A stretch of 64,000 nt of DNA from Sphingobacteriales bacterium (GTDB lineage Bacteria > Bacteroidota > Bacteroidia > Chitinophagales > Chitinophagaceae): contig JAIXSZ010000050.1 of assembly GCA_027484425.1 (NCBI GenBank), positions 39,344-103,343 of the forward strand, read 5' to 3'. The translations under genes were made by a program, and so were the position numbers. Shown here piece by piece: positions 27,002 to 36,282 of the stretch. The notes beneath the pieces are model-generated. The model was not told the DNA's origin and did not search any database. It was given only the letters and a program-made list of their open reading frames with translations. Each line of letters opens with the position of its first letter. Position 1 is the first letter of the stretch.

Positions 27002-29881
27002 TTACAAGTACCTGCCTGTATAACTTTCCTTTACTAGTTTTAGTCCGCCAGGTGGGCCTTCGTATAGCAGTTTGCCGCCAGCACTACCACCTTCGGGACC
27101 CAGATCTATAACATGATCGGCACACTTTATGACGTCGGTATTGTGCTCCACTACAAGTATAGAATGACCCTGATCTATAAGTGCATCAAAAGACTGTAAC
27201 AACTTGCGTATGTCGTGTATATGTAGCCCTGTAGTAGGCTCATCGAATATGAAAAGTACTTTGTCTTTCATTCGACCTCTGCCTAGGAATGATGCCAGCT
27301 TGACCCGCTGTGCCTCGCCACCACTCAGGGTGTCACTACTCTGTCCTAGTTTTACGTATCCCAGCCCTACATCGCTCAATGGCTTGAGCGCATTGGCTAG
27401 TTTCTTTTCTTCCTCAAAGAAAGTGATGGCCTCGTCTACACTCATTTCTAGTACATCAAACACGCTTTTGGTGCGGTAGGTTACTTCCAGCACTTCGTCT
27501 TTAAAACGTTTGCCTTTGCAAGACTCGCATAATAAATGTACATCAGCCAAAAACTGCATTTCTACCACTACTTCACCTTCACCCTTGCAGGTATCGCACC
27601 TACCACCATCTGTGTTGAAAGAAAAGTGTTTTTCTTCAAATCCTCTGATTTTTGATAGTTGTTGTTTAGCATATAGTTTACGTATCTCGTCGTATGCCTT
27701 TACGTAAGTGACAGGATTGCTGCGAGAAGACTTGCCAATGGGGTTTTGGTCTACCTGCTCTACTAGGGTTATATTATCTAGGTCCCCAGTTAGGCTTTTG
27801 AATATGCCAGGTCTGTCGGCGCTTTCGCCATAATGTTTTTGCAGGGCGGGGTAAAGGGTTTGTTTTATCAATGTGGTTTTGCCACTACCGCTCACTCCAG
27901 TTACTACACACAACACATTTAGAGGTATACTTACGTCAATGTTTTTGAGGTTATTCTGTCGGCAGCCTTCTATGCGTATCCAGCCAGTAGGCTTGCGCCT
28001 GATGGCTGGTAAAGGGATGCTCATAACGCCGCTCAGATACTTGCCGGTAAGGCTTTTTTCGTTTTTTATAAGCTCGTCATACGGACCTACAGCCACTACT
28101 TCGCCACCGAGGTGGCTGGCCAGTGGCCCCATGTCTATAATGTAGTCAGCCTGGCGCATCATCATATCGTCGTGCTCTACCACTACGACGGTATTACCGA
28201 GGTCACGGAGTGTTTTTAGCACACCTATTAGTCGTTCAGTGTCGCGGCTATGCAGCCCTATGCTGGGTTCGTCTAGTATGTATAACGAATCAGTAAGGTT
28301 GCTGCCCAGAAACTTGGTAAGCTGTATTCGTTGACTCTCTCCGCCCGATAGTGTATTGGCGAGACGACTAAGTGTGAGGTACCCTAAGCCTACATCTAGC
28401 AGGGTTTTCATGCGTTGGTTTACCTCTGTAAGTATGCGTTTGGCTATAGTGGCATCGTGCGGGGAAAGCGTGATGTTTTTGAGCCACTCATATAGCTTAT
28501 CGGTAGGCATAAACATGAGGTCTGCAATGGTAGCGCCATTTACTTTTACATATAGGGCTTCTTTGCGTAGACGAGTACCCTTGCACACCATACAAGAAGT
28601 CCGGCCCCTGTAACGGGCCTGCATGACCCTGTATTGTATTTTGTAGAGGTTTTGCTCTACCATACTAAAGAAGTCGTTGATGCCACTAACATTATTGTTG
28701 CCTTCCCATAGTAGGGTGTATTCTGCTTCTGTGAGGTCAGCAATAGGTTTGTGAATAGGGAAGTTATATTTGGCAGCAGAGCGAATAAAATCGTGCTGCC
28801 ATTCTATCATTTTTTCTCCTCGCCAGCATGCTACTGCACCTTCATAAAGGCTTAGGTGTTTATTGGGGATTACCAGCCCTTCATCTATACCTAGTACCTG
28901 CCCAAAGCCTTCGCATTTGGGGCAGGCACCGTAAGGATTGTTGAAAGAGAACATATTAGGGGTAGGCTCATCGAACAGCATGTTGTCTGCCTCAAACCTA
29001 TTATTAAAGGTGTGTATTTTACCTCCATTCGTTTCTACCAAACATTCTCCTTCACTCTCATAAAAAGCAGTTTGAATGCTGTCTGCCAACCGGTGCAGGT
29101 CATCTTCGTCAAATGATTCTTTAACTACTATTCGGTCTATGAGCAGATTGGCATTGCAGGTGCCAATGTCTACTGTGCCATCCAGCACATCTTCAATACG
29201 GATGGGTTTTTCATCGGCATCTGGAACGTATATTCTGCTGAACCCTTTTTGCATCAAAATGTTCAACTCTTCTTGTACGGTGCGCTGATAGCGAGGCACG
29301 AGCGGAACAATGAACTGCACTTTAGTGCCTTTGGGTAAGGTTTGTACAAACTCCACAACATCGGTGACGGTATCTTTTTTTACTTCTCTACCGCTGATGG
29401 GCGAATATGTTTTGCCAATGCGTGCAAACAGTAGCCTGAGGTAATCGTATATCTCCGTCATGCTACCTACGGTGCTGCGTGGTGTTCGAGTTGTAACTTT
29501 TTGCTCTATGGCTATGGCAGGGCATATACCCCTAATGTAGTCTACATCGGGCTTATCCATACGCATAAGGAACTGGCGTGCATAGGCACTAAGACTTTCG
29601 GCATACCTGCGTTGCCCTTCGGCAAAAAGGGTATCCATAGTGAGGGAAGACTTGCCACTACCACTTACACCTGTTACTACCACTAGTTTGTTGCGAGGAA
29701 TGGCTACATCTACATTTTTGAGGTTGTGCATACGTGCACCCTTAATAAAAATAGCATCGTCGCCTACATCATATATTTCAGTAGCAGCAGCATCTTGTAC
29801 TACTATTTCGGTTTTTTTTGATTTTGTAGTTTTTGTCTTACCCACAGTACTTGCCGCACTTTTTGTTTTCTTCTCTGCCAT
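27002..29881 (-). CDS. uvrA: UvrABC excision nuclease subunit A
   Basis: UvrA scans DNA for bulky damage and loads UvrB. The 959-residue protein has two ABC ATPase modules (Walker A GVSGSGKSSL and GVSGSGKTTLI; signatures LSGGESQRIQL and LSGGEAQRVKL). It also has the zinc modules (CPKCEGFGQVLG, CMVCKGTRLR, CDTCKGEGEVV, CESCKGKRF). The N-terminal 25 residues (AEKKTKSAASTVGKTKTTKS) are a Lys/Thr-rich extension not needed for the fold. uvrB lies 20 kb away on the same strand. Confidence 0.97.
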   Translation of the reverse strand: MAEKKTKSAASTVGKTKTTKSKKTEIVVQDAAATEIYDVGDDAIFIKGARMHNLKNVDVAIPRNKLVVVTGVSGSGKSSLTMDTLFAEGQRRYAESLSAYARQFLMRMDKPDVDYIRGICPAIAIEQKVTTRTPRSTVGSMTEIYDYLRLLFARIGKTYSPISGREVKKDTVTDVVEFVQTLPKGTKVQFIVPLVPRYQRTVQEELNILMQKGFSRIYVPDADEKPIRIEDVLDGTVDIGTCNANLLIDRIVVKESFDEDDLHRLADSIQTAFYESEGECLVETNGGKIHTFNNRFEADNMLFDEPTPNMFSFNNPYGACPKCEGFGQVLGIDEGLVIPNKHLSLYEGAVACWRGEKMIEWQHDFIRSAAKYNFPIHKPIADLTEAEYTLLWEGNNNVSGINDFFSMVEQNLYKIQYRVMQARYRGRTSCMVCKGTRLRKEALYVKVNGATIADLMFMPTDKLYEWLKNITLSPHDATIAKRILTEVNQRMKTLLDVGLGYLTLSRLANTLSGGESQRIQLTKFLGSNLTDSLYILDEPSIGLHSRDTERLIGVLKTLRDLGNTVVVVEHDDMMMRQADYIIDMGPLASHLGGEVVAVGPYDELIKNEKSLTGKYLSGVMSIPLPAIRRKPTGWIRIEGCRQNNLKNIDVSIPLNVLCVVTGVSGSGKTTLIKQTLYPALQKHYGESADRPGIFKSLTGDLDNITLVEQVDQNPIGKSSRSNPVTYVKAYDEIRKLYAKQQLSKIRGFEEKHFSFNTDGGRCDTCKGEGEVVVEMQFLADVHLLCESCKGKRFKDEVLEVTYRTKSVFDVLEMSVDEAITFFEEEKKLANALKPLSDVGLGYVKLGQSSDTLSGGEAQRVKLASFLGRGRMKDKVLFIFDEPTTGLHIHDIRKLLQSFDALIDQGHSILVVEHNTDVIKCADHVIDLGPEGGSAGGKLLYEGPPGGLKLVKESYTGRYL

Positions 29882-29917
29882 AAATCCGCTGTATGTCGTC
29901 GAATAGACGAACAGTTA

Positions 29918-29925
29918 CAAATTTA
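29918..29925 (-). promoter_or_regulatory. Candidate -7 element for uvrA
   Basis: The minus strand reads TAAATTTG, an exact TAnnTTTG match, about 37 bases upstream of the ATG. No TTG at the usual -33 distance was found. Confidence 0.4.
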
Positions 29926-30045
29926 GGTGGATTATTGGTATGGTTGAATGAATTGTATGTCTTGCAGGCTGTGTATGGCTCCTAATATTCTCGGTACACT
30001 CTTCATCTCACACATAAAGGCTATTTTTGCAGAAACTATTTGGTT

Positions 30046-30897
30046 ATGAAATATACATCTGGATTACTGTACGTTGTATGCTGCGCAACAGTGTTGTCAT
30101 CTTGTGGCGGCGAACAACCCAAAACTGAACAACCCACTGAAGCTGCGTCTCCAGCCGCTGTACGTCAATCGCCTAGTTTGTCGGCAGTTACCACTTCGCC
30201 AGAGTTTCCGGGGGCTACATTGTCTATCGCCAACGTAAAAGCGGAAAAAGTGGGTAATGATTCGGCAAAAGTGAGCTTCAGTTTTGATGTGAAGAATTAT
30301 GAGCTGAAAATGCAAACTTCTGACAATGCTAATAAACTATGTAACAATTCAGCTCAGGGGCAGCACATTCATTTTATACTAGATAACGCACCCTACAAAG
30401 CGCTATACGAACCAGCCAATACCATTACCCTGGCTAACGGTACTGAACATTACTTGATGGCTTTTTTGTCAAGGTCTTATCATGAGTCGATAAAAAGCAA
30501 GGGTGCTGCATTGGTTTATCACTTCAAGATAGATGAAAAAGGTAAACTGGTGAAGCTAGATGAACCTAAAACTCCAATGTTGTTTTACAGCAGACCCAAG
30601 GGCGACTACATTGGTACAGATACCGCTAATCTATTGCTTGATTATTATGTGTGGAATTGTGACTTGGCAGCAGATGGGTATAAGGTAAAAGCTACCCTGC
30701 AACCTGCAGGAGGAGTACCAGTGCCATCAGTATCGTTTACTTTTGACAAGTGGGAGCCAAAGTTTATAAATAACCTATCTACCGGTAAAAGTAAATTGGA
30801 GCTGGTATTGACTGATAAGGACGGTAAGCAAGTAGAAGGGCCAAGCACTAGTGTAACAAGGGAGTTTAACCTGGCTGCAGGTGAACCAATGAAGTAG
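30046..30897 (+). CDS. Lipoprotein of unknown function with QGQHIHFILDN motif
   Basis: The protein from the second Met (MKYTSGLLYVVCCATVLSSC) has a lipobox with Cys modified and is 283 residues long. The mature part contains AQGQHIHFILDNAPYKALYE and VWNCDLAADGYKVKATLQPAGG. The first resembles a Bacteroidota lipoprotein family with a conserved HxH segment that could bind metal; the family name is uncertain. A TATTTTTG -7 element at 30022-30029 sits 17 bases before this start. A bidirectional terminator follows. Confidence 0.8.
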   Translation: MKYTSGLLYVVCCATVLSSCGGEQPKTEQPTEAASPAAVRQSPSLSAVTTSPEFPGATLSIANVKAEKVGNDSAKVSFSFDVKNYELKMQTSDNANKLCNNSAQGQHIHFILDNAPYKALYEPANTITLANGTEHYLMAFLSRSYHESIKSKGAALVYHFKIDEKGKLVKLDEPKTPMLFYSRPKGDYIGTDTANLLLDYYVWNCDLAADGYKVKATLQPAGGVPVPSVSFTFDKWEPKFINNLSTGKSKLELVLTDKDGKQVEGPSTSVTREFNLAAGEPMK

Positions 30898-30917
30898 TGT
30901 AGGATAAGAACTGACAT

Positions 30918-30959
30918 AAAAAAACGGGTTGCTTTAATGAAAGAAGCAGCCCGTTTTTA
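30918..30959. terminator. Bidirectional terminator
   Basis: AAAAACGGG.TGCTT pairs with AAGCA.CCCGTTTTT around a short loop (stem halves about 30919-30935 and 30942-30957). A-rich on one side and T-rich on the other, it serves the plus-strand lipoprotein gene and the facing small minus-strand gene. Confidence 0.85.
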
Positions 30960-30982
30960 TTTAATATTAGAGTTGAAAACGA

Positions 30983-31228
30983 TTAGTATTCTACCTTACA
31001 CTGTATAGTTTGCCCTGTGCCTTTCATTTCTTCTGTTCTGGATAGCTGATGGTCATTGCATAGTTTTTGTGCTTTATTATTTGATACCCTGCCCAGATCT
31101 TTGTTTTCGTATAATGGAGTAACGCCACCATAGCCTATTTTGCAAGCACATATATAATCATTCTTGCCACATGAGCTGAAAATGGTCATTACTATCAAGG
31201 CAAACAATGTAACTTTTGTTAATTTCAT
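30983..31228 (-). CDS. Small Cys-rich lipoprotein
   Basis: The 81-residue protein has a lipoprotein signal ending FSSC. The mature domain has four more Cys (YICACKIG, KLCNDHQL, IQCKVEY), so two disulphides are possible. Function unknown. It is downstream of, and on the same strand as, the MauE-thioredoxin fusion gene (31299-32282), 70 bases away, so the oxidoreductase might act on it; that is inference. Confidence 0.75.
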   Translation of the reverse strand: MKLTKVTLFALIVMTIFSSCGKNDYICACKIGYGGVTPLYENKDLGRVSNNKAQKLCNDHQLSRTEEMKGTGQTIQCKVEY

Positions 31229-31298
31229 AGATATAATATTATAAAACGCCTTCCAAAAATACGTGCATTTATTTGAATATAGCCAAAAATCGTGCCGA

Positions 31299-32282
31299 TT
31301 AGTGAGTGGAATTTGTGTCAGAGTTAGTTGATTGTATCCATTTTTCGATTTCTGGCTGATTTAGGGTATTGTAGTTTGATTTTGCTACTACCCAGCCATT
31401 GTTTATCCATAAAATTTGTGGAAACATACCGCCCGTATAATCTAGGAAAGGGTCTCTGTGTAGGCGCATGTAGAGAATATTTCCCGAATTGGTGTATTTC
31501 CAAAAGTCGGTAAGGTCGCTGGCTATGCCCCCTATGATCATAAAGAAAGGTAGTGAGGGGTTGTGTTTTTTCATGATACTCATTTTGCGGGCAGCTATAC
31601 GGCAATGCTCGCATGACGGGCTCAAGAAAGCAATAATGTACTTTCCTTTACTGAGGTCAAAAGCTGGCTTGTCTGGATATGGAACTCTGAGAGCTGCAGT
31701 ATCGTCCTTTATTGGGTTATATAAAGGCGCAAGTTCTAATCGGAACTTATCTTTTTTGACCCAAGACGGCTTGCCTGAACTGATGGGGAATAGTATTAGC
31801 GGTAATACTGTGCCTGCAAAGAGGAGGAGCAAAGAGAGATGATTTGTCCATTTGAAGGTAAGCTGCGTGTGCCACCTAATGAGGATGGCAACAAAAGCCA
31901 ACAACATAGCATTTTTTATTAGTGACGCGGACGGGGTCATCCATATATAATCGCCAAAGCAGCCACAATTGACTTCATTGCCTGCTGTAGCCCACAACCA
32001 CATAAGATATATACTAAACAGCACTAGCAACGCAAACGCCAACTTTAGTACTAGCTTGTTTTTACCAAACAGATGCAGCACTATAAGTGCGCCCAGTGCA
32101 GTTTCTAGGCCTATCATCAGCCGAGCAAATATAGAAGCGATAAACCATGGTAAATGTAGCTGCTCTACAATGGTGTATTCAAAGGGCTGTATTGGTAAAA
32201 CTTTGGTGTAGGCAGAATAAAGAAACATGCCACCAGTAGCGAACGAAATAATAATAAGTAAAACCCTACGGAGGATGCGCAT
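31299..32282 (-). CDS. MauE/DoxX-type membrane protein fused to a thioredoxin-like domain
   Basis: The N-terminal part (1-165) has four to five membrane helices of the MauE/DoxX type, with a C-x-C pair (EVNCGCFGDYIW, C106/C108) at the membrane edge. The C-terminal part (about 205-327) is a thioredoxin fold with active site SPSCEHC (C224/C227). Families with this layout move reducing equivalents across the membrane for disulphide chemistry, as MauE does for methylamine dehydrogenase maturation and VKOR-like proteins for disulphide formation. The actual client is unknown; the Cys-rich lipoprotein downstream is a candidate. Starts at 32282 with MRILRRVLL. Confidence 0.85.
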   Translation of the reverse strand: MRILRRVLLIIISFATGGMFLYSAYTKVLPIQPFEYTIVEQLHLPWFIASIFARLMIGLETALGALIVLHLFGKNKLVLKLAFALLVLFSIYLMWLWATAGNEVNCGCFGDYIWMTPSASLIKNAMLLAFVAILIRWHTQLTFKWTNHLSLLLLFAGTVLPLILFPISSGKPSWVKKDKFRLELAPLYNPIKDDTAALRVPYPDKPAFDLSKGKYIIAFLSPSCEHCRIAARKMSIMKKHNPSLPFFMIIGGIASDLTDFWKYTNSGNILYMRLHRDPFLDYTGGMFPQILWINNGWVVAKSNYNTLNQPEIEKWIQSTNSDTNSTH

Positions 32283-32339
32283 AATAAATGCTGCAAATGT
32301 AACGAATGAAAGGATGGTATATCTATCGAGTGAGCAAGG

Positions 32340-33386
32340 TTACAGTTTTTTGGAGGTCCAGCCTAGTTTGCTGAATAGTTTGCGACGAAGTAAAAAGTAG
32401 TCCCACACGATACTGCGCGGGTAAATTCCTTCTTCGTTGCGAGTGGTAATCATTTTTTTGTATTCTTTTCGGCGGGCAAGCCATTTACCCATATCCTTGT
32501 AACAATGCATGTGAGCCTTTATTATGACTATCGTCTGCTTTAGATTGCCCGTTAGCAATAGCCTAAGCCCAGCAATGCCATCAAGCACTAACCGCAGCGG
32601 GAAAAGCCAAAATAGTTTGCTGCCCTTTTCGTTTTTTATGAGCAGTATCAGATTGTTGCGGAAGTTGTAATACAGTTTTTGGGAGCTACCGTAGCTGATG
32701 ACACTGCCACCTACGTGGTATACGAGTGAAGAGCCAACATAACCTATTTTATAGCCCGCATTTTTCAGTCGCCAGCATAGGTCTACTTCTTCCATGTGTG
32801 CGTAGAGGTCGCTATCTAGTCCGCCAGCTTTATGATAAAGTTCTGAGCGCACCATAAAACAACCGCCCGATGCCCAGAATACTTCGACGTCGTCATTATA
32901 CTGACCGTTGTCTTTTTCTATATCGAAAAAAATACGACCACGGCAAAATAGGTATCCATACTTGTCTATGTATCCGCCACCTGCTCCTGCATATTCAAAC
33001 ATCTCTCGCTCGCGCCAATAGCGTATTTTGGGTTGGCAGGCAGCTAACATGGTATTACTCTCCATTGCTGAATGTAGTGGAGGGAACCAACCTTCAGTAA
33101 CCTCAAAATCGGCACTGAGTAGGATAAAGTATTTTGCCTTAATTTGTTTAAGAGCTTCGTAGTAGCCATTTGCAAAGCCATGATTTTCGGCTATGCGGAG
33201 TGTTTTGACTGAAGGGAAATTGGTGGTTATGTATGGCAATAACTCGTCGGTAGATGCATTATCAACCAGCACCACATCGTAACCGGTGTGTGCTTCAGCA
33301 ACTATTAGAGGCAAAAAAAGTTCATGCCACTTAGCGCCGTTGTAGCTGAGAATCACAACGGCTGTATCCTGTTGGCATAATATCAT
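32340..33386 (-). CDS. Family 2 glycosyltransferase (rhamnosyltransferase-like)
   Basis: The 348-residue cytoplasmic enzyme has the GT2 A-type fold: VVILSYNGAKWHE, VLVDNASTDELL (nucleotide-binding Asp), LLSADFEVTEGW (DxD-like metal site) and YAHMEEVDLCWRLKNAG (acceptor/catalytic region). The pattern is that of WbbL-like rhamnosyl transferases used in surface polysaccharide assembly. The C-terminal basic, partly hydrophobic part may associate with the membrane. Upstream on the same strand is a 72-residue membrane protein, 26 bases apart; no further sugar genes are near. Confidence 0.9.
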   Translation of the reverse strand: MILCQQDTAVVILSYNGAKWHELFLPLIVAEAHTGYDVVLVDNASTDELLPYITTNFPSVKTLRIAENHGFANGYYEALKQIKAKYFILLSADFEVTEGWFPPLHSAMESNTMLAACQPKIRYWREREMFEYAGAGGGYIDKYGYLFCRGRIFFDIEKDNGQYNDDVEVFWASGGCFMVRSELYHKAGGLDSDLYAHMEEVDLCWRLKNAGYKIGYVGSSLVYHVGGSVISYGSSQKLYYNFRNNLILLIKNEKGSKLFWLFPLRLVLDGIAGLRLLLTGNLKQTIVIIKAHMHCYKDMGKWLARRKEYKKMITTRNEEGIYPRSIVWDYFLLRRKLFSKLGWTSKKL

Positions 33387-33412
33387 GATAAGCTAAGGGT
33401 CTCCTTTCGGGT

Positions 33413-33631
33413 TTATTTATACTTTGGATCGTACAAAGTATTGTCAGGCACCTTAATGTCGTTGTTTTTTTGATATTTATGTTCCCACAGGTTGTAGCAA
33501 CCCGACCAAGCAAATATAAATATACCAAAGAAAGACAGGAGGAACAAAAAACGCGACTTGTTGGGCTTATTCAGCTCAATGTCATTGGGGTTGTCTATTT
33601 CTGTACCGTAATTATTATGTTGCGTATCCAT
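33413..33631 (-). CDS. Small single-pass membrane protein
   Basis: The 72-residue frame has a polar, Asn-rich start (MDTQHNNYGTEIDNPNDIEL) and one hydrophobic helix (FLFLLSFFGIFIFAWSGCY). Its charged tail is WEHKYQKNNDIKVPDNTLYD. It could be translated with the glycosyltransferase gene 26 bases downstream. No known family. Confidence 0.6.
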   Translation of the reverse strand: MDTQHNNYGTEIDNPNDIELNKPNKSRFLFLLSFFGIFIFAWSGCYNLWEHKYQKNNDIKVPDNTLYDPKYK

Positions 33632-33724
33632 GAATTGTTAAAAGTTTCCTTCGCAAAAATAATAGTAATTCCTTCAAAATCATAATATTTTTACGGTCCA
33701 TTCGTTATCAATGGGCAATATATT

Positions 33725-34867
33725 ATGCGGCAATACCTCAATTGGAAAACTTACCTGGCAATCATTGCCCTAATTATAGTCAGTGCATCGCTTTTTTACA
33801 CAAGCAGGCTAGCTGGCGAACTGGCCGTAGAAGAGAAAAAAAAGGTAGAGGACATAGCTGCTGCACTGAAAATACTCTCAGACCCTAACAATACTAAAGA
33901 CTTAGAAACTGCTGTGGCCATCAACACCATGGCACAAAACAAAAACATACCCTTGATAATAGCAGATGAAAAGGATAATATCAAAGACAAAATAAACATA
34001 GATAGTAGTAGTGCGTTAGGAGTTCCCAACTTTGCCATGCAGCAATTGAAAAAGTATAAATCGTTGCATGAACCTATAGAGGTGGACTATGGTACTGGTA
34101 AGGACTATGTATATTATGGAGAGTCTTACTTACTTACACAACTTAGATACTTTCCGTATGTGCAGCTGGCAATTATCGTACTTTTTCTTACTGTTGTGCT
34201 GCTGGCTTTAAATGCGGCCCATCGCAGCTTGCAAAATCAGGTTTGGGTGGGATTATCTAAAGAAACTGCACATCAATTGGGTACACCGCTTAGCTCGATT
34301 GAGGCATGGCTAGAGCTGTTGCGTGACGATGAAGCTAACCTAGAGGCAGTAACAGAAATGCAAAAAGATCTGGACAGACTAAAGCTGGTAGCAGATAGGT
34401 TTGGAAAGGTGGGGAGTACACCTAAACTAGAAGAAGAGAATCTGATAGACAGGCTGAAGAACATAGTTGATTATATGCAAAAACGCAGCCCTATGAAAGT
34501 GCAAATCTCACTAAATACTGTTACTGAAGAAGTGCCTGTGAACATAAGTGGGCCACTTTTTGACTGGGTTATGGAAAACCTGATTAGGAATGCACTAGAT
34601 GCTATGGGTGGACAGGGGAGTATAAACATCAATGTGATTAATCAGCCTCAACAGGTATTAATAGATGTGCAAGATACAGGTAAAGGCATACCAGCGCATC
34701 AAGTGAAAGATGTATTCAGGCCAGGATTTACTACCAAAAAAAGAGGATGGGGGTTGGGGCTATCATTAGCCAGACGCATTATAGCAAAATACCATCATGG
34801 ATCTATTTTTGTGAGGAGTAGTGAGGTAGGTAAGGGTACGACTTTCAGGATTATACTGCGTAGGTAA
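33725..34867 (+). CDS. Sensor histidine kinase
   Basis: The 380-residue kinase has a first membrane helix (YLAIIALIIVSASLFY), a periplasmic sensor region of about 110 residues, a second helix (YVQLAIIVLFLTVVLLAL) and the transmitter. The phospho-accepting His is in ETAHQLGTPLSSIEAW. The ATP-binding boxes are NLIRNALDAM (N), VQDTGKGIPA (G1), TTKKRGWGLGLSLARR (F/G2) and GKGTTFRI. No response regulator is adjacent, so it is an orphan kinase; the signal is unknown. Confidence 0.93.
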   Translation: MRQYLNWKTYLAIIALIIVSASLFYTSRLAGELAVEEKKKVEDIAAALKILSDPNNTKDLETAVAINTMAQNKNIPLIIADEKDNIKDKINIDSSSALGVPNFAMQQLKKYKSLHEPIEVDYGTGKDYVYYGESYLLTQLRYFPYVQLAIIVLFLTVVLLALNAAHRSLQNQVWVGLSKETAHQLGTPLSSIEAWLELLRDDEANLEAVTEMQKDLDRLKLVADRFGKVGSTPKLEEENLIDRLKNIVDYMQKRSPMKVQISLNTVTEEVPVNISGPLFDWVMENLIRNALDAMGGQGSININVINQPQQVLIDVQDTGKGIPAHQVKDVFRPGFTTKKRGWGLGLSLARRIIAKYHHGSIFVRSSEVGKGTTFRIILRR

Positions 34868-34976
34868 TGTGTTTGTAATAATATAATGTGTACGAATAGA
34901 TATTATTAACTCATACTCATAGAATATCTTCACAATAGTTTCTGTATTTGGCATAACTACCTACTGAAAATTCGAT

Positions 34977-34984
34977 TAATTTTG
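34977..34984 (+). promoter_or_regulatory. Candidate -7 element for fabH
   Basis: TAATTTTG fits TAnnTTTG and would give a leader of about 12-18 bases before the ATG at 35003. It overlaps the longer potential start at 34982, which argues for 35003. Confidence 0.4.
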
Positions 34985-35002
34985 TGGCAAATAAAACTTT
35001 CA

Positions 35003-36001
35003 ATGCAGAAAACTAATGCTGCTATAACCGCTGTCGGCGGATACGTACCTGACTACATTCTTACCAATGCAGAGTTGGAAACAATGATGGAAACTACTGA
35101 CGAATGGATTCAGTCGAGAACAGGTATACGTGAGCGTCGTATACTAAAGGGCGAAGGAAAAGGAAGTAGCGATATGGCGGTAGCTGCAGTAAATAATTTG
35201 CTACAGAAAAAGGGTATTGACCCTAAAGAGATAGAAATGGTGATTTGTGCTACCACTACACCAGATATGCAGTTTCCGGCAACGGCAAACGTAATATGTG
35301 ACAAAGTGGGCATGACCAATGCTTGGGGCTATGACCTCAATGCTGCGTGCAGTGGGTTTATATTTGCACTTACAGTAGGAGCGCAGTTTATAGAAACAGG
35401 TAGACATAACAAGGTGCTTGTGATAGGGGTAGATAAAATGAGCTCTATCATGAACTATGAAGACCGTAAAACCTCAATCATCTTTGGAGATGGAGCGGGA
35501 GCGGTGCTGCTGGAGCCCAATAATGAAGGTTATGGTTTGGTAGACTCCATACTGCGCACCGACGGTAGTGGTAGAGTATTTCTGCATCAGAAAGCAGGTG
35601 GCTCAGTAAAGCCAGCCACCATAGAGACAGTAATGAACAAAGAACACTATGTGTATCAGGAAGGACAGGCGGTGTTTAAGTTTGCAGTGAAAAATATGGC
35701 AGATGTAGCTGCAGAGATAATGGAGCGCAACAATTTAACAGCAGAAACTGTGAATTGGTTAGTACCGCATCAGGCCAATAAACGTATAATAACTGCTACC
35801 GCAGACCGCATGAACCTAGCGCCAGAGAAGGTAATGGTGAACATTGAGCGTTTTGGTAATACTACAAACGGCACATTGCCACTATGCCTATGGGAATGGG
35901 AGAGCAAGCTGCGTAAGGGCGATAATATAGTATTGGCAGCTTTTGGTGGTGGTTTCACTTGGGGATCTACCTACATTCGCTGGGCATATGACGGAAACTA
36001 A
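35003..36001 (+). CDS. fabH: 3-oxoacyl-ACP synthase III
   Basis: FabH starts fatty-acid chains by condensing acetyl-CoA (or a branched acyl-CoA) with malonyl-ACP. The 332-residue product from MQKTNAAITAVGGYVPD has the catalytic Cys116 (DLNAACSGFIFAL), His in LVPHQANKRI and Asn in ERFGNTTNGTLPL, giving the Cys-His-Asn triad. It also has the C-terminal GGGFTWGSTYIRW. It is a single-gene unit, followed by tRNA-Cys. Confidence 0.96.
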   Translation: MQKTNAAITAVGGYVPDYILTNAELETMMETTDEWIQSRTGIRERRILKGEGKGSSDMAVAAVNNLLQKKGIDPKEIEMVICATTTPDMQFPATANVICDKVGMTNAWGYDLNAACSGFIFALTVGAQFIETGRHNKVLVIGVDKMSSIMNYEDRKTSIIFGDGAGAVLLEPNNEGYGLVDSILRTDGSGRVFLHQKAGGSVKPATIETVMNKEHYVYQEGQAVFKFAVKNMADVAAEIMERNNLTAETVNWLVPHQANKRIITATADRMNLAPEKVMVNIERFGNTTNGTLPLCLWEWESKLRKGDNIVLAAFGGGFTWGSTYIRWAYDGN

Positions 36002-36026
36002 TTTTTGTAACCATCTTTGAATACTG

Positions 36027-36056
36027 TTGTGAGGTAATGATTTTTTACTAAATTTG
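36027..36056 (+). promoter_or_regulatory. Promoter for tRNA-Cys (TTG-N19-TAAATTTG)
   Basis: TTG at 36027-36029 and TAAATTTG at 36049-36056 are separated by 19 bases, exactly the Bacteroidota -33/-7 consensus spacing. Transcription would start about 36063, just before the mature tRNA at 36066. It is the best complete promoter match I found in the window. Confidence 0.65.
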
Positions 36057-36065
36057 CACCTACAA

Positions 36066-36136
36066 GGTCGGATGGCCGAGTGGCTAGGCTCAGCTCTGCA
36101 AAAGCTGCTACAGCGGTTCGAATCCGCTTTCGACCT
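36066..36136 (+). tRNA. tRNA-Cys, anticodon GCA
   Basis: The 71-base cloverleaf has acceptor stem GGTCGGA/TTCGACC (one G-T pair), anticodon stem CAGCT/AGCTG with loop CTGCAAA (anticodon GCA) and T arm AGCGG-TTCGAAT-CCGCT. The unpaired base after the acceptor stem is T, the U73 discriminator that identifies tRNA-Cys. The CCA end is not encoded (TCACA follows). Confidence 0.95.
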
Positions 36137-36144
36137 CACATAAC

Positions 36145-36184
36145 AATCCCCTGATTCATTCGATTCGGGGGATTTGTTGTTTTA
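36145..36184 (+). terminator. Terminator after tRNA-Cys
   Basis: AATCCCC (36145-36151) pairs with GGGGATT (36168-36174) with an inner TGA/TCG-rich loop; TTGTTGTTTT follows. It ends the tRNA transcript. Confidence 0.8.
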
Positions 36185-36282
36185 TAGACTTTTTTCTTTT
36201 GTTTTTGCTATTCTCCTTGTCTACGAAGGAATGACATAGGTCATTTTTTAAGGTGTTTTTTGCTATCATCCATTAACGGTTT

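Noticed and set aside
36027..36184. Tandem tRNA genes or an integration site at tRNA-Cys
   Set aside because: Only one tRNA is seen; no duplicated tRNA 3' end or integrase is present downstream.
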